A DNA stretch of 46,486 nt from assembly GCA_003427395.1 (NCBI GenBank), contig BFEA01000465.1, positions 37,860 to 84,345 of the forward strand. The letters run 5' to 3'. Every line of letters begins with the position of its first letter. The stretch's first letter is position 1. Shown here piece by piece: positions 1-9,118 of this stretch. The stretch is from Chara braunii (Eukaryota > Streptophyta > Charophyceae > Charales > Characeae). The position numbers and the translations under genes are program-made. The notes beneath the pieces were generated by a model. The model was not told the DNA's origin and did not search any database. It worked only from the letters and a program-made list of their open reading frames with translations.

Positions 1-500
1 AGGCAAAGAAGAGAGGAAGGGAACAGCCAAATGAAACAAATAGAACAGAGGGAAACAAGACAGATCCCAGATGACAAGTCCCACATGCAAGCACCGCCCG
101 CTCCGTCAAAGGCCAAACAACGGGACAAGACCACCCACGACAACACATAAACAAGCGACGATCCACGATGTGACAACCAAGAAAAAAAGAGAAGACAATC
201 CCGGAGGCACCGCCCCGCCTCTCAAAGGGCCGAACAGCGGGAAACAACCAACCAGGATGCCAAAAACCCGAATGGCTGGTCCCACGTGAAAGCACAGCCA
301 CGCCCATAAGATAGCCCGAACAACGGGACCAAACCAACCGAGGTACAGACAAAATCAGCAAAACGAAAAAAAGGCTCCAATCCACAATGTGACAACCAAA
401 AAGAAGGAGAAGACAATCCCGGATGACGATTCCCACATACAGCACCGCCCCGCGCTCAAAGGGCCAAACAACGGGAAACAACCAAGCCAACCAGGATGTC
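1..500 (-). repeat. Diverged repeat array, minus-strand arm
   Basis: About four degenerate units of roughly 110-160 bp read on the minus strand. Each contains a variant of CCTGGTTGGTCTTGTCCCG followed by GGGCGGTGCTTGCATGTGGG. The leftmost unit is cut by the window edge and matches the units at about 797-985 and 1837-2011 on the other strand. ORFs here are frame shadows of the repeat. The class of element is not recognised. Confidence 0.6.
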
Positions 501-504
501 AGAA

Positions 505-625
505 CACTCATATATATATCGTCAAATAGAACTGCCCGGTAAACCGTAGGCAGAGAGNGAGAAGAGGACAACAAACGAGGGGCTGTGACAAACTGTTTCG
601 TCGGAGTTTCACCGACTATATCAAT
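505..625 (-). repeat. Decayed hammerhead-type element (copy 1)
   Basis: The reverse complement matches the plus strand at about 45995-46100 almost base for base: same stem II, same GAAAC, and the same downstream stretch ending in the TGCCTACGGTTTACCGGGCA segment. The CUGAUGA box is destroyed here (it reads TTGATAT), so this copy should be inactive. A single N sits at 558. It lies between the two opposed repeat arrays. Confidence 0.7.
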
Positions 626-779
626 GGGGCCGGTGCTTTTATGTGGGAATCATCATCTAGGATTGTTTTTTATGATGTCCGGGTACGAATTGCTTACGAT
701 GACGCCGAATAGGAATGTGGAACAAGGCCATCTGCTGTGTATAGATACGTATCTGGGACTTGTTTTTGATTTGTTTGCA

Positions 780-2015
780 GACAAGAATGTTTTGACATCC
801 TGGTTGGTCTTGTCCCGTCGTTCGGCCTGTGTAGGACTGGGGCGGTGCTTGCATGTGGGACTTGTCATCCGGGATCTGTTTTGTTGCCCCCTGTTCTGTT
901 TTATTTGGCTGTTCCCTTCCTCTTTTCTTTGCCTCTTTGCCTTTTGGCTGTGTGCAAGTGGGTCTATATGACACACGGGGGTGGGGGCAGCCGCTGCTCA
1001 ACCTACATCCACGTGGGCGGCCTTGTACGCAAGAGGTTCTGAACAGGGGGAGTTGTAAGAAAGAAGATAAAAAAAACTGAATTCATTTTTTTTGTTTTTC
1101 TTTCTTTTTTCCTTTTTATTCTTTTTGTTCATATTTACTCCGGCGTTGCTAGCTCTCTGCTTTTGCAGATGATGCGGCGAGTGTCGGCACTGTACTAGCA
1201 GGCTCTTCTTCGGTTATGGTAGCAAATAATTTTTTCTCCTTTGTTGCTTTACTCTTCCCCATGGTTGGGGTATTTCGTTTTGTGGACCTACTGTATGGTT
1301 CCGTTCTTTTACTATGTATATGGCAGATTTTGTTCTGGTTACCGTTTTGGTACCCCGGATGGTTTTGTCCTGTTGTTCGGTCTATTGGGGTGGCAGCGTA
1401 GAGGTGCTTTCATGTGGGACTAATCATCCGGGTTCTGGTTTGTTATGGATATGGTAGATTTTTTTGGTTGTCACACTGTGAATCGGAGTTTTTTTTGGTA
1501 ACCTTGTCTGCATCCCGGTTGGCTCTGTCCCGTTGTTCGGTCTATTTTGGGAGAATGGTAGCGGTGCTTCATGTGGGATAGGTCATCCAGGTTCTTCTTT
1601 TTCTATCGTCTTGGGGCATCCTGGTTGGCTGTTTTCCGTTGTTTGGCCTACGCGGGGGCGGTGCTTTTACGAGGGAATCGTCATCTGGGATTGTCTTTCT
1701 TTTTTTTGCAGATAAGGTGTTCTTTGCTTCAGATTCTTTGCTATGGATATGGTAGAATTTGTTTTCTGGTATTCATTTATGTTGAAAATGGCCTGGCTCA
1801 TCCTTCAACCATCTCACAGTTCCCGTGTCTTGAATCCTGGCTGGTTTGTCCCGTCTTTTGGCCTGTGCTGTCGGGGGCGGTGTCTGCATGTGGGACTTGT
1901 CATCTAGGATTCGTTTGCCCCCTGTTCTGTAATGTTTGGCTGTTCCCTTCCTCTTTTCTTTGCCTCTTCGCCTTTTGGCTGTGTGCAAGTGGGGTCGATA
2001 TGACACACGGGGGTG
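780..2015 (+). repeat. Diverged repeat array, plus-strand arm
   Basis: About five units of the family seen at 1-500, now on the plus strand, starting near 797, 1355, 1514, 1616 and 1837. The units at 797-985 and 1837-2011 share a long 3' part ending in ACACGGGGGTG and are the best-matched pair. T-rich spacer separates some units. No conserved protein is encoded. Confidence 0.6.
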
Positions 2016-2625
2016 TTTGTGTTTAATGCATGTGGTGAGGAGTGGGGCGAGGCCCTCCCTCTCCCATAGGGGTGCTGCCGTGGCAGTGGGGACTCCCCAG
2101 TTCACTGGCTGATTACGGGCCCGGCGGCACCAAGCACCAAATGTGAAATAGACAAACTATAGCGGCGGCGGGTGCATCTTTCCACGCTGTCTAGGAAGAT
2201 GCATTCTCCATTTTGCACATTTGGTGAATTGTGTAAACGGCGACGCCCTCATCGTGCTGACTGGACATTCACACCAAATGATGGCCCAGAAAGCAAAGGG
2301 AGAAAAAAGAAAAAAGGAAAAAAAAAAAAGGTCTGGACAGCACGTGTCTTACATGGATCAGGCAATGTACACGTGGCCACAACTTACACGACAGAACGTA
2401 AGTGAGGTCAGGTAAAGCCACGTGGCGGCAAATGCGTCCAGATATGCATGAGGTCGTACATGAGCTCTCGAATGAGACAAAATGCACCAGAATGAATGCA
2501 TTCTGACGGGAAACCCGGCTTGGTTAATCGCACACAAGTTTCATTTATAATTCATAAAAAAGATCTATTATACATATAAAGATCTATTAATTTAGTACTA
2601 TATATATTTTAATACATAGGACAAA
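2016..2625. other. Intergenic, no gene seen
   Basis: No gene is supported. The stretch holds an A-rich run near 2300-2330, AT-rich sequence at 2535-2625, and a fragment at about 2200-2240 (TTTTGCACATTTGGTGA) resembling the terminal part of the MITE-like elements at 13.3 and 21.5 kb. Confidence 0.4.
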
Positions 2626-2629
2626 GCTA

Positions 2630-2839
2630 TGGGATTGCTCCCATAAACAACAAGAGATTATAAAATTTCGCCATCAAAAAATATATATATACAAATAAAA
2701 ACTCCATGAGATGGACAACACGGACTCTTGTGGAGAGCGTTTCTATATTTTTTAATGGTGAAATTCGATCATCTCTGTGCTCTTTTTTTTTTTTTTTTTT
2801 TTTATAGGACTTTGCTCTTTTTCGGAGCAATCCCAGACC
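2630..2839. mobile_element. Foldback/MITE-like element
   Basis: The ends carry inverted GGGATTGCTCC (about 2632 and 2827), and an internal block near 2667-2690 (AATTTCGCCATCAAAAAATA) is repeated inverted near 2745-2765. A long T-run lies inside the right arm. It has the form of a non-autonomous inverted-repeat element of about 210 bp. No target duplication was resolved. Confidence 0.5.
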
Positions 2840-2939
2840 TTTTTTTTTTTTTTTTTTCCGATACCACTTTTTTTTTTCATTTTTTTTTTTCCAACTATGC
2901 TATATTCCTCACTCAAAATTTTCATCATCTTTCAAATCC

Positions 2940-3326
2940 TTTCAATTGACCTTCACAACCTACCTAGTACCTACCACTACTCCTAAGGCTTATCCAGACA
3001 GGGGACCCCTGCAAACCTAGCTTTGTTGTCTCCCTCCAGCCCCCCATCAGAGGGTATGCATGTTGCCCCCCGCCCCCCGCCGCCCCCCCCGCCCCAACCA
3101 TGGTGGTCAAGGATGGGGCGGGTCCGCCGGTGGGGGTACGGCTAATGCAGAGCCGCACATTTTGCCGAGTAGCTGCGCCTCCCTTTCTCATCCCCCCTCC
3201 CCCCCTGCCCCCCCCACCCCCCAACCGAATAACAGCATTGACAGCATTGTCTACGGCCAACACTCTCCCACAAACCACATGCAACCCACTCACACTCGCA
3301 CTCACACCCGTGTTGGCCAAGGACCC
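2940..3326 (-). mobile_element. SINE-like repeat, copy at 3 kb
   Basis: A member of the family also seen at 8.05, 10.45 and 20.3 kb and, on the plus strand, at 6.9 kb. Shared blocks in order on the plus strand are CCTACCACTACTCCTAAG, GGGGACCCCTGCAA, CATGTTGCCCC, AGTAGCTGCGCCTCCCTTTC and GGCCAACACTCTCCCACA, then a CA-rich stretch. SINE polarity is minus, judged from the 6.8-kb copy with its tRNA-like head and A-tail. Confidence 0.6.
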
Positions 3327-3328
3327 TA

Positions 3329-3440
3329 CTACCTTCTTCCCCCGAATACAACGTACGGTCATTATAGCTGTATTTGAGGCATGTTTCAGTCTAGATACAG
3401 CTATAATGATCGTACATTCTATTCGGGGGAAGAAGGTAGT
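3329..3440. mobile_element. Stowaway-like MITE
   Basis: A near-perfect foldback with arms of about 45 bp. The ends read CTACCTTCTTCCCCCGAATA and its inverse, flanked by TA on both sides, as expected for Tc1/mariner-type target duplications. It lies at the edge of the SINE-like repeat. Related copies are at about 3533-3645 and a half copy is at 11759-11790. Confidence 0.65.
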
Positions 3441-3532
3441 ATACCGATCAGAGGTATCAAGCGGACTATCGCCGCCATTTTTTTAATGCTTTAACTCTTG
3501 GCGGGAATGAAACCCGCCCCCCACCAACGGGC

Positions 3533-3645
3533 CTACGGTCTTCCCCCGAACACAACGGACCCTCGTTTTGGCTGTATCTGGCCGGAATACAACTTTTATA
3601 CATTCATTTTAAGGGTGCGTTATGTTCGGGGGAAGACGGTAGTTC
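3533..3645. mobile_element. MITE-like element, second copy of the 3.3-kb family
   Basis: Inverted ends of about 30 bp (GTCTTCCCCCGAACACAACG and its inverse, ending GGGGGAAGACGGTAG). Size is almost identical to the element at 3329-3440 but the core differs. Flanks do not show a clear TA duplication. Confidence 0.55.
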
Positions 3646-4074
3646 ATGGTACACCCATGAGCTGTCGAAATACAGACCTGAATTCGAATCCCAGATGGAA
3701 GTACTAGATGAATGAAATCATTGAATTACCTGGGGTTCACTATCTCAAAACCCGCCCTCCCCCCCCCCGGCCAACACCCAAACCCCCTCCAACGAAACCC
3801 CCTTCCTTCCAGAGAACCCACCCCTCCAAAGAACACACCCCTACGACACCCCTACCCTCCTCCAGTGACACCGTTCACCAAAGAACCTCATCAACACACA
3901 CACACACACACACGCCCCCACCCTTCGAGAGTGTGTGCGTTTGTGTCTGAGTATAATGCCCTACGCCATGCTGCTGAATCTGACAATCATCCAATCCAGA
4001 TACATCCACCCAAAAACAATCGTAGGGCGAGCATGTGCTTACGTACGTGTGCATGCATGCAAGGATCGGCTACG
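3646..4074. other. Low-complexity intergenic stretch with (CA)n
   Basis: C-rich sequence followed by a CA microsatellite at about 3894-3914. A possible tRNA-type B box (ATTCGAATCCC) lies near 3682 without a convincing A box. The last bases of the aminoacylase gene (CTACGCCATGCTGCT) recur at 3960. No gene is supported. Confidence 0.4.
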
Positions 4075-4153
4075 TCCTTTTTTTTTTCTTTCGACCAACT
4101 AAGCTTTATATTCTATCTCTCAATTTCACCTTTCACTACCTACCTACCATCAT
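4075..4153 (-). mobile_element. SINE 3' tail fragment
   Basis: On the minus strand this reads GGTAGGTAGGTAGTGAAAGG, then a stretch ending AGAATATA, then an A-run (the T-run at 4078-4088 on the plus strand). It is the common 3' end of the SINE family in this window. The rest of the SINE is missing and it abuts the broken aminoacylase fragment. Confidence 0.55.
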
Positions 4154-4157
4154 CATG

Positions 4158-4266
4158 ATCCTGCTTATGTCTCGGATGACATGGACGTACGCGGAAATCC
4201 CCTCTCCACGAAATTCTTGTCGTTTACGTACACTCAATTTTGTGCGCATGGGAGACGCTGAGCGCG
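4158..4266 (-). pseudogene. Broken duplicate of aminoacylase 3' end
   Basis: The minus strand repeats the last part of the aminoacylase gene that lies just upstream (its 4360-4455). The reading GISAYVHVIRDIS corresponds to GISAFVHVIRDIS at the gene's C-terminus. Small 2-base insertions shift the frame before this point and the natural stop is lost, so it cannot encode the protein end. It joins directly to a SINE tail. Confidence 0.65.
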
Positions 4267-4356
4267 CGTGAAAGCGATTCAAAATTCCCGCCGAATCTGG
4301 CCATGATTCGATCCACATACGTGGCCGGAAGTCATCATAACATAATAGCGTGGTGA

Positions 4357-6708
4357 CTACGCCATGCTGCTTATGTCTCGGATGACGTGGACGAACGCAG
4401 AGATCCCCTCCACGAAATCCTTGTCATTTACGTACTCATTGTGTGCATGGGCGAGGGTGGGGGTGTGTCGCACAGGTGTGAAACCCAGGGCGAGAAGTCC
4501 CGTCGCACGGAGGAAGCTCGCGTCCGTAGCAGCCGGCGAAATTTCGGGTTCAGACAGCTCAACCCCCGTCTTCTCCACTGCTTTCTTGAAAACCATCCAG
4601 TACGGATTTGATTGATTGGTCGGTGTAATCATCATCGTCATCACCCGGGAACCGACTTTCGGTTTCCCGCCTTCGTCCTTAGCACCCATTGATGGCGATG
4701 GCCGCTTCCAAAGAACCTCATAACCCTTTTGAATGACATTTGCGTTCGAGTCCCCCCTTTTGTCACTCATGCTCCGAGGAGCCCATTCCTCTTCCAATCG
4801 TTTCACAAATGCCTCTGCATCCGCCATAGCCGGTAATCTGAAGTCGATCCCGGCTATGGCTTCTTCTTCCTCTCCTCCCTCTCTCCCTCCTCCTCCTGCT
4901 CCTCCTCCTACTACTCCTACTCCTACTTTTGCATTTTCTGTTGAATCCGAGCACAAGTTCCCGCAATCCGCCGCCATGACCGCAGCTTGCTGACCTGCGT
5001 CCGTTCTGATTTCGTCTTCATCTGCTCTCACAAAATGCGCACATGATTGAACGTCCGCCGCCGCCATAGCCGTCTCCGTCTCTTGAAGTGCCTTTTTCAT
5101 GTTGATCGCGACATCCGATCCCTCTTCTTCCATTTTTGTCGAATGTGAAAGCGATTCCACATTGCAATCGGATGTGGCTGGGATCGGGATCGGGATCGGC
5201 GTCGAGAGAAGAAGCTTCATGTCCATCAAACCCGTAGCGTCTTCTCCATCTTCTGCTGCTGCTTCTGATTGGATCGGGATCGCTGCTGCCGCTGCTTCTG
5301 ATTGGATCGGGATCGCGGCCACCGCTGCTTCTGCTCGGATCGGGATCGGGATCGCTGCTGCTGCTGCTGCTGCATGTGGACGAGCACTACAACACACAGA
5401 ATGCGATCCCGATCCGATCTCCACGTCGGATGATGAGCGGGGATGAGGATCCCGCGCAGCGCCCGTGCACGGCCCCAGACGTTGTCGAATGCCTCCTCCT
5501 CCTCCTCCTCCTCCTCCCGTTGTTGAGGAGGAGTCGGTCGTACTATGCTGCGCGCCAAATTTCAGGAAATTGACGTTAACCGAGACGACGTCGGTCAAAT
5601 TTGCTCTCCCGGACTTCACCAGATCGAACTGCGACCGTCGGAACTCCATGATTGACGTCAACGAATTTATGAGCCGCTCCACACCGCTGTCTCCGTGGCC
5701 GTACGAATGGTCGGGAGGGGGGTCATCAGGAGACCCTGTTGCTTTTAGCATGACGGCGAAAGGCAACCTTTCGCCGCATAATACCCTATATTTAGACCCC
5801 TCTGACATCTTGCCCTCATCAAGGGCAAAACCCACATTCAGTTCCCGAAATCCCTCCCATGCCACCAGCCTCTCCATGCCGTCCTTGCCCCCTATCTCTT
5901 CATCGGGCACAAAAGACACGTGAACAGTTCTCAGAGGTATGTATCCCTTCCCACCTCCTCCTACTCCTACTCTCTCTACTCCTACTCTCTCCTCTCCTAC
6001 TCTCTCTACTCCTGCTCTCTCCTCTCCTACTCTCTTCTCTCCTACTCTCTCTCCTCCTACTCTCTCTCCTTCTTCCCCTCCCTCCCTGTTCGCTGGCGTT
6101 GCATCTCCAAATCTGAGCCGTCGGATCGCTTCGAGATGCTGAATGGCTACGCATTTCGTATCATGTGCTCCGCGCGCGTAGATGTCGCCACGTGGCGTCC
6201 GTACAGCCGCAAAAGGGTCGTACATCCACTTGTCCCTCTCCGCCGCGACCACATCCATGTGCGAGTTGAGCAGCAAGGCCGGCAGATCGGGATCCCGTCC
6301 CTGCCACGTCATCAGGATGATCGGCTTGCCCCGAACAAGCTCGATTCGTTGCGCGCCGAGCCCAATCTCCCGCGCCTGCGACAGAAGATAGTCGGCCGCC
6401 GCTTCGTAATCTGGACTGGGGTGATCCGTGCGAACCCTCAGGTACTGTCGGAACCGTTCGATCGCCTCTTCATCACTCCTAGAGAAAGACGACGATGATG
6501 ATGAGGAGGAGGAGGAGAAGGAGGGGGGAGACGGAGAGGGAGAGGAAGAGGAGGAGGAGGAGGAGGAGAAGGAGGGGGAGGAGGCTGAAGAAGAAGAAGA
6601 CGAAGAAGAACTCACAAGACCAGGAAGAAGAAGACTCACCAGAGCAGCGTGCATCAGCCGAACTGCTTGCGCATGTGCGAGAGAGGAGGACCTAGTAGAC
6701 GAAGTCAT
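4357..6708 (-). CDS. Aminoacylase-1-like M20 metallopeptidase
   Basis: An uninterrupted 783-codon frame from an ATG at 6708. Aminoacylase-1 releases free amino acids from N-acyl amino acids using paired zinc ions. Residues 15-33 look like a signal peptide or anchor, followed by Ser-rich repeats to about 76. Catalytic-domain motifs follow: NSHMDVV (H150, D152), GAHDTK (D183), FVPDEEIGG (E270/E271), LDEG (E298), and near the end HAHNE (H756). All expected metal and catalytic positions are present. The family is usually about 400-430 residues; the excess is low-complexity sequence: a Glu/Arg/Val/Gly repeat at about 205-257 and a Gly/Ala/IPI-rich segment at about 388-618. The usual GSPGHG motif is split by about nine residues (GSP...GHGDSG, about 325-341). 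Unrecognised introns are possible. The family call is firm; substrate and exact structure are not. Confidence 0.85.
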   Translation of the reverse strand: MTSSTRSSSLAHAQAVRLMHAALVSLLLPGLVSSSSSSSSSASSPSFSSSSSSSSSPSPSPPSFSSSSSSSSSSFSRSDEEAIERFRQYLRVRTDHPSPDYEAAADYLLSQAREIGLGAQRIELVRGKPIILMTWQGRDPDLPALLLNSHMDVVAAERDKWMYDPFAAVRTPRGDIYARGAHDTKCVAIQHLEAIRRLRFGDATPANREGGEEGERVGGERVGEKRVGEERAGVERVGEERVGVERVGVGGGGKGYIPLRTVHVSFVPDEEIGGKDGMERLVAWEGFRELNVGFALDEGKMSEGSKYRVLCGERLPFAVMLKATGSPDDPPPDHSYGHGDSGVERLINSLTSIMEFRRSQFDLVKSGRANLTDVVSVNVNFLKFGAQHSTTDSSSTTGGGGGGGGGIRQRLGPCTGAARDPHPRSSSDVEIGSGSHSVCCSARPHAAAAAAAIPIPIRAEAAVAAIPIQSEAAAAAIPIQSEAAAEDGEDATGLMDMKLLLSTPIPIPIPATSDCNVESLSHSTKMEEEGSDVAINMKKALQETETAMAAADVQSCAHFVRADEDEIRTDAGQQAAVMAADCGNLCSDSTENAKVGVGVVGGGAGGGGREGGEEEEAIAGIDFRLPAMADAEAFVKRLEEEWAPRSMSDKRGDSNANVIQKGYEVLWKRPSPSMGAKDEGGKPKVGSRVMTMMITPTNQSNPYWMVFKKAVEKTGVELSEPEISPAATDASFLRATGLLALGFTPVRHTPTLAHAHNEYVNDKDFVEGISAFVHVIRDISSMA
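5060..5560 (-). repeat. In-frame repeats inside the aminoacylase gene
   Basis: GATCGGGATCG-type and GCTGCTGCT repeats encode alternating Ile-Pro and poly-Ala blocks plus a Gly run. They lie between the dimerisation-domain strand (VNVNFLKFGA) and the conserved AGIDFRLP segment. No stop codon interrupts about 690 bases, so the segment is either translated or a stop-free intron. Confidence 0.55.
5955..6095 (-). repeat. 15-bp tandem repeat in coding frame
   Basis: Imperfect CTCCTACTCTCT units on the plus strand, read on the coding strand as repeated Arg/Val/Gly/Glu blocks (GERVGxERVG). They sit between the helix after GAHDTK and the strand before VPDEEIGG of the aminoacylase, at a position where relatives have a short loop. 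Confidence 0.6.
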
Positions 6709-6796
6709 CTCTCTCTCATTTAGGATTAGATTGTGATTAAAAAGAAAAGAAAAGAAAAAAAATTGACGACAACGGATTCCACGTCCGATGATCCAG

Positions 6797-7222
6797 CGGC
6801 TTAGCTCACTTGGTTAGGCACGCAAGTGGCATTCAGGAGATTGTGGGTTACATGACCGCCTGCGGCGGCCTGCGGCGGACTGCGGCGCACTTAGTGCCAA
6901 CGAATTGGGATAAGTCCTCTGGATACTCCTGATCGGTATTAGTGGAATCTATGACCAACATGGGTGTGAGTACGAGCGCGAGTGGGTTGTGTGTGGTGTG
7001 TGGGAGAGTGTTGGCCATAGCTACTGCTGCTACTGGATGAGGGTTGGGGGAGGATGAGAAAGGGAGGCGCAGCTACTGGCAGGTCTCGGTCTTTGTGTTA
7101 GCCAGACCCCCACTGGCGGCCCCAAATCTATACCCTAAACATTAGGGGCAAGAGGTAACATGAAATCTCCCCTTCACAGTGAGAGGAAACTATGCTTGCA
7201 GGGTCCCCTCTAGATAGCCTTA
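6797..7222 (+). mobile_element. tRNA-derived SINE, 5' part
   Basis: A box-A-like TAGCTCACTTGG at 6802-6813 and a degenerate box B (GGTTACATGACC, 6846-6857) are spaced as in Pol III promoters. The body is the reverse of the repeat at 3, 8.1 and 20.4 kb, including GGAGAGTGTTGGCC, AAAGGGAGGCGCAGCTACTG and GCAGGGTCCCCTCTAGATAG. It is interrupted at TTA (7220-7222) by MITE-like elements and resumes at about 7838. Confidence 0.65.
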
Positions 7223-7626
7223 GGGTCTGATCCGACTACTGCTACGGAGCGTAGTCTACTGGTTTTCACGGGATCCGACTACTTTCCCAGTTTGTAGGTC
7301 TCGTGGAGTTCGGCAGCGAGTGAAAACAAACTTGTACATGCCAGGTGTTCGGCGGCTAAAAAGAACTTGCCTAAATCGGTAGAAGCCAGCACCGTACCTG
7401 CTCCTAAAAAGAAGGCCGGCATTTTTCCTTTTCTTTTCAATATCTGGTGGGCTACGCAGTTCTCTCCTCTGTGTGACAGCACGTTCCTTTCCCCTTGGGA
7501 CGCCGCCAAAATCGTAAAAGTCCGGCTATGGGATCCAAAATCACTTTTCCTTCCCTCAAGGGGCGGGCCCACCCAAGCGGCTTCTTTCTGGTTCTCGCCT
7601 TCAACAGTAGTAGTCGGATCAGGCCC
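7223..7626. mobile_element. Tourist/PIF-Harbinger-like MITE
   Basis: Terminal inverted repeats of about 21 bp: GGGTCTGATCCGACTACTGC at the left and the reverse complement of GGGCCTGATCCGACTACTAC at the right, with one internal difference. Flanked on both sides by TTA (7220-7222, 7627-7629), the target duplication typical of PIF/Harbinger elements. No transposase, so non-autonomous. Confidence 0.75.
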
Positions 7627-7838
7627 TTAGACCACTAGTAGTACCTTTCCCCCATGGGAAAATAGGGGAAACTGGCAGTTTCCCCAACCTCCTGAATATT
7701 CGGAGGTCGGGCCCGACCACGACTGCCACTGATAAATCTGATCGGCGCCCGTCATTTCGTTTCGGCCTCTGAAAAGGTCGGACGCCTAACCGAGGCCGGC
7801 TACTTTCCCACGCGGCAAAGGTGCTAGTGGTCTAAAGG
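7627..7838. mobile_element. Foldback/MITE-like element beside the Tourist-like MITE
   Basis: Inverted ends of about 30-35 bp: TTAGACCACTAG...ACCTTTCCCCCATGGGAAA at the left, and TTTCCCACGCGGCAAAGGTG...CTAGTGGTCTAAA at the right. It directly abuts the element at 7223-7626, whose right TTA is also this element's first three bases, so the two appear nested. Confidence 0.6.
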
Positions 7839-7904
7839 AGTAGGTAGTGAAAGGCAAAAAAACAGAAGTTGAGAGAAGAATATAGGGAAAAAAAAAAAAA
7901 AAAA
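7838..7904 (+). mobile_element. SINE 3' tail with poly(A)
   Basis: AGGAGTAGGTAGTGAAAGG, then GAGAGAAGAATATA, then an A-run of about 18. This continues the SINE that starts at 6797 and gives the family's polarity. The same tail is at 4.1, 8.05 and 10.45 kb on the minus strand and at the right edge of the window on the plus strand. Confidence 0.65.
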
Positions 7905-8044
7905 GATTCCACGTCCCATCCCTTTCTTTTTTCAACGAAACAGATTTCAATATTCACCCCTTGCTGCAGCGCAGTCTTGCAAAAGTATCAGCGGATCACG
8001 CGTCCTTTTTCTGGGGGGAAGAGGGGGTGAAGGGGGGAAAGCTA

Positions 8045-8650
8045 AGCTATATTCTCCTCTAAATTTCACCTCCCACTACCTACCTACCACTACTCCTAAG
8101 ACTATACAAAGGACCCCTGCAATGCTCTCTCTCCCAATCAAGGGGATGCACATTGCCCACCGCTCTAATAGGCGTGCTGAGGGAGTATAGGCTTCCCCCA
8201 CTGGTGGGACCGATATGTCCGCTCTAATCGGTGGTGGGACCACCTGTGCAGGAGGCCGGCCAACGCAAAGACACAGCATTTTCCAAGTAGCTGCGCCTCC
8301 CCTGGAGTATACACTTCCCCTGCCCATGGGACGGATATGTCCGCTCTAATCAGCGGTGCTCGTGGGGCGGATATGTCGGCTCTAATTGGCGGTGGGGCCA
8401 CCGGGGGGGGAGGCCGGCCAACACGAAGACCGAGCATTTTGCCAGTAGCTGCGCCTCCCTTCACTTCCTCCGCCCCCATCAACTAGCAGCAGTGTCTGTG
8501 GCCAGCACTCACCCAGCACACACAACCCCACACACACGCACCCTGATGAGTCGGTGAAAGTCGAACGAAACAGTCTGGCACAGCCATGCTTTTTTTGAGT
8601 GCATAGCGAATATGACAACACACCCTTGATGGCCAAAAACCCTACCAAAC
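8045..8650 (-). mobile_element. SINE-like repeat, copy at 8 kb with insertion
   Basis: Begins with the inverse of the shared tail (TATATTCTCCTCTAAATTTC) and carries the usual blocks through CCAGCACTCACCCAGCACAC. The central part is partly duplicated (two GGCGGATATGTC-type blocks near 8210 and 8360). Between the CA-rich stretch and the expected TGTTGGCCAA block there are about 85 extra bases holding a hammerhead-like core. Confidence 0.6.
8541..8590 (+). ncRNA. Degenerate hammerhead-ribozyme-like core (copy 2)
   Basis: CTGATGA at 8543-8549, GTCGGTGAAA, and GAAAC at 8567-8571 are in the hammerhead order. Stem II is damaged (GTCGG faces CGAAC) and the GUC cleavage triplet reads GGC, so activity is unlikely. 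It is inserted at a CA-rich stretch of a SINE copy. Confidence 0.45.
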
Positions 8651-8750
8651 GAACAAGGGAGAGCAAGCCAACTATCTCAGTTGGTTGGGATTAAACTACC
8701 AGGACGTTTCCCTGCTTGGAAAACAAATACGCGCCCCGGGGTCGGTGCAG

Positions 8751-8918
8751 GGAACGACCGACCCCACCGTACCCCCACAAAAGATTGAAAAAAAACAACA
8801 GAAAAGAAAAGAAAAAAGAAAAAAAAAACAGACGAGGAAGAAACAAAGGAACAAAGCAGAGAGCGGAGCGGGGGAAAAGGGGGAGAAGAGTGCAAGCAGA
8901 AGGCGGGAAAGGCGAGGG

Positions 8919-8992
<74 letters not shown>

Positions 8993-9105
8993 ATGACTGG
9001 CCCCACTGTACCCCGCGAAAGATTGAAAAAACAACGGAAAAGAAAAGAAAAGAAAAGGAAAAAAAAAAACAGACAAGGAAGTAACAAAGGAACAAAGCGG
9101 GGAAC
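8751..9105 (+). repeat. Direct repeats flanking a (GA)n tract
   Basis: About 110 bp beginning CCCCACCGTACCCC and ending GGAACAAAGC occurs at 8761-8856 and again at 9001-9098. Between them lies a 30-base leader (GCAAGCAGAAGGCGGGAAAG) and a pure GA tract at about 8921-8991. The leader recurs before another GA tract at 9560. Confidence 0.6.
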
Positions 9106-9118
9106 CGCGCAGGGTAAA

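Noticed and set aside
5465-6498. Plus-strand frames of 152 and 192 codons
   Set aside because: Antisense shadows of the aminoacylase gene, which has the recognisable motifs on the minus strand.
6797-6870. Possible tRNA gene
   Set aside because: Has A- and B-box-like segments but no cloverleaf or acceptor stem, and continues into the SINE body.
8672-8705. Second tRNA-like head (ATCTCAGTTGGTTGGGA)
   Set aside because: A-box-like only; no B box at the right distance and no cloverleaf.
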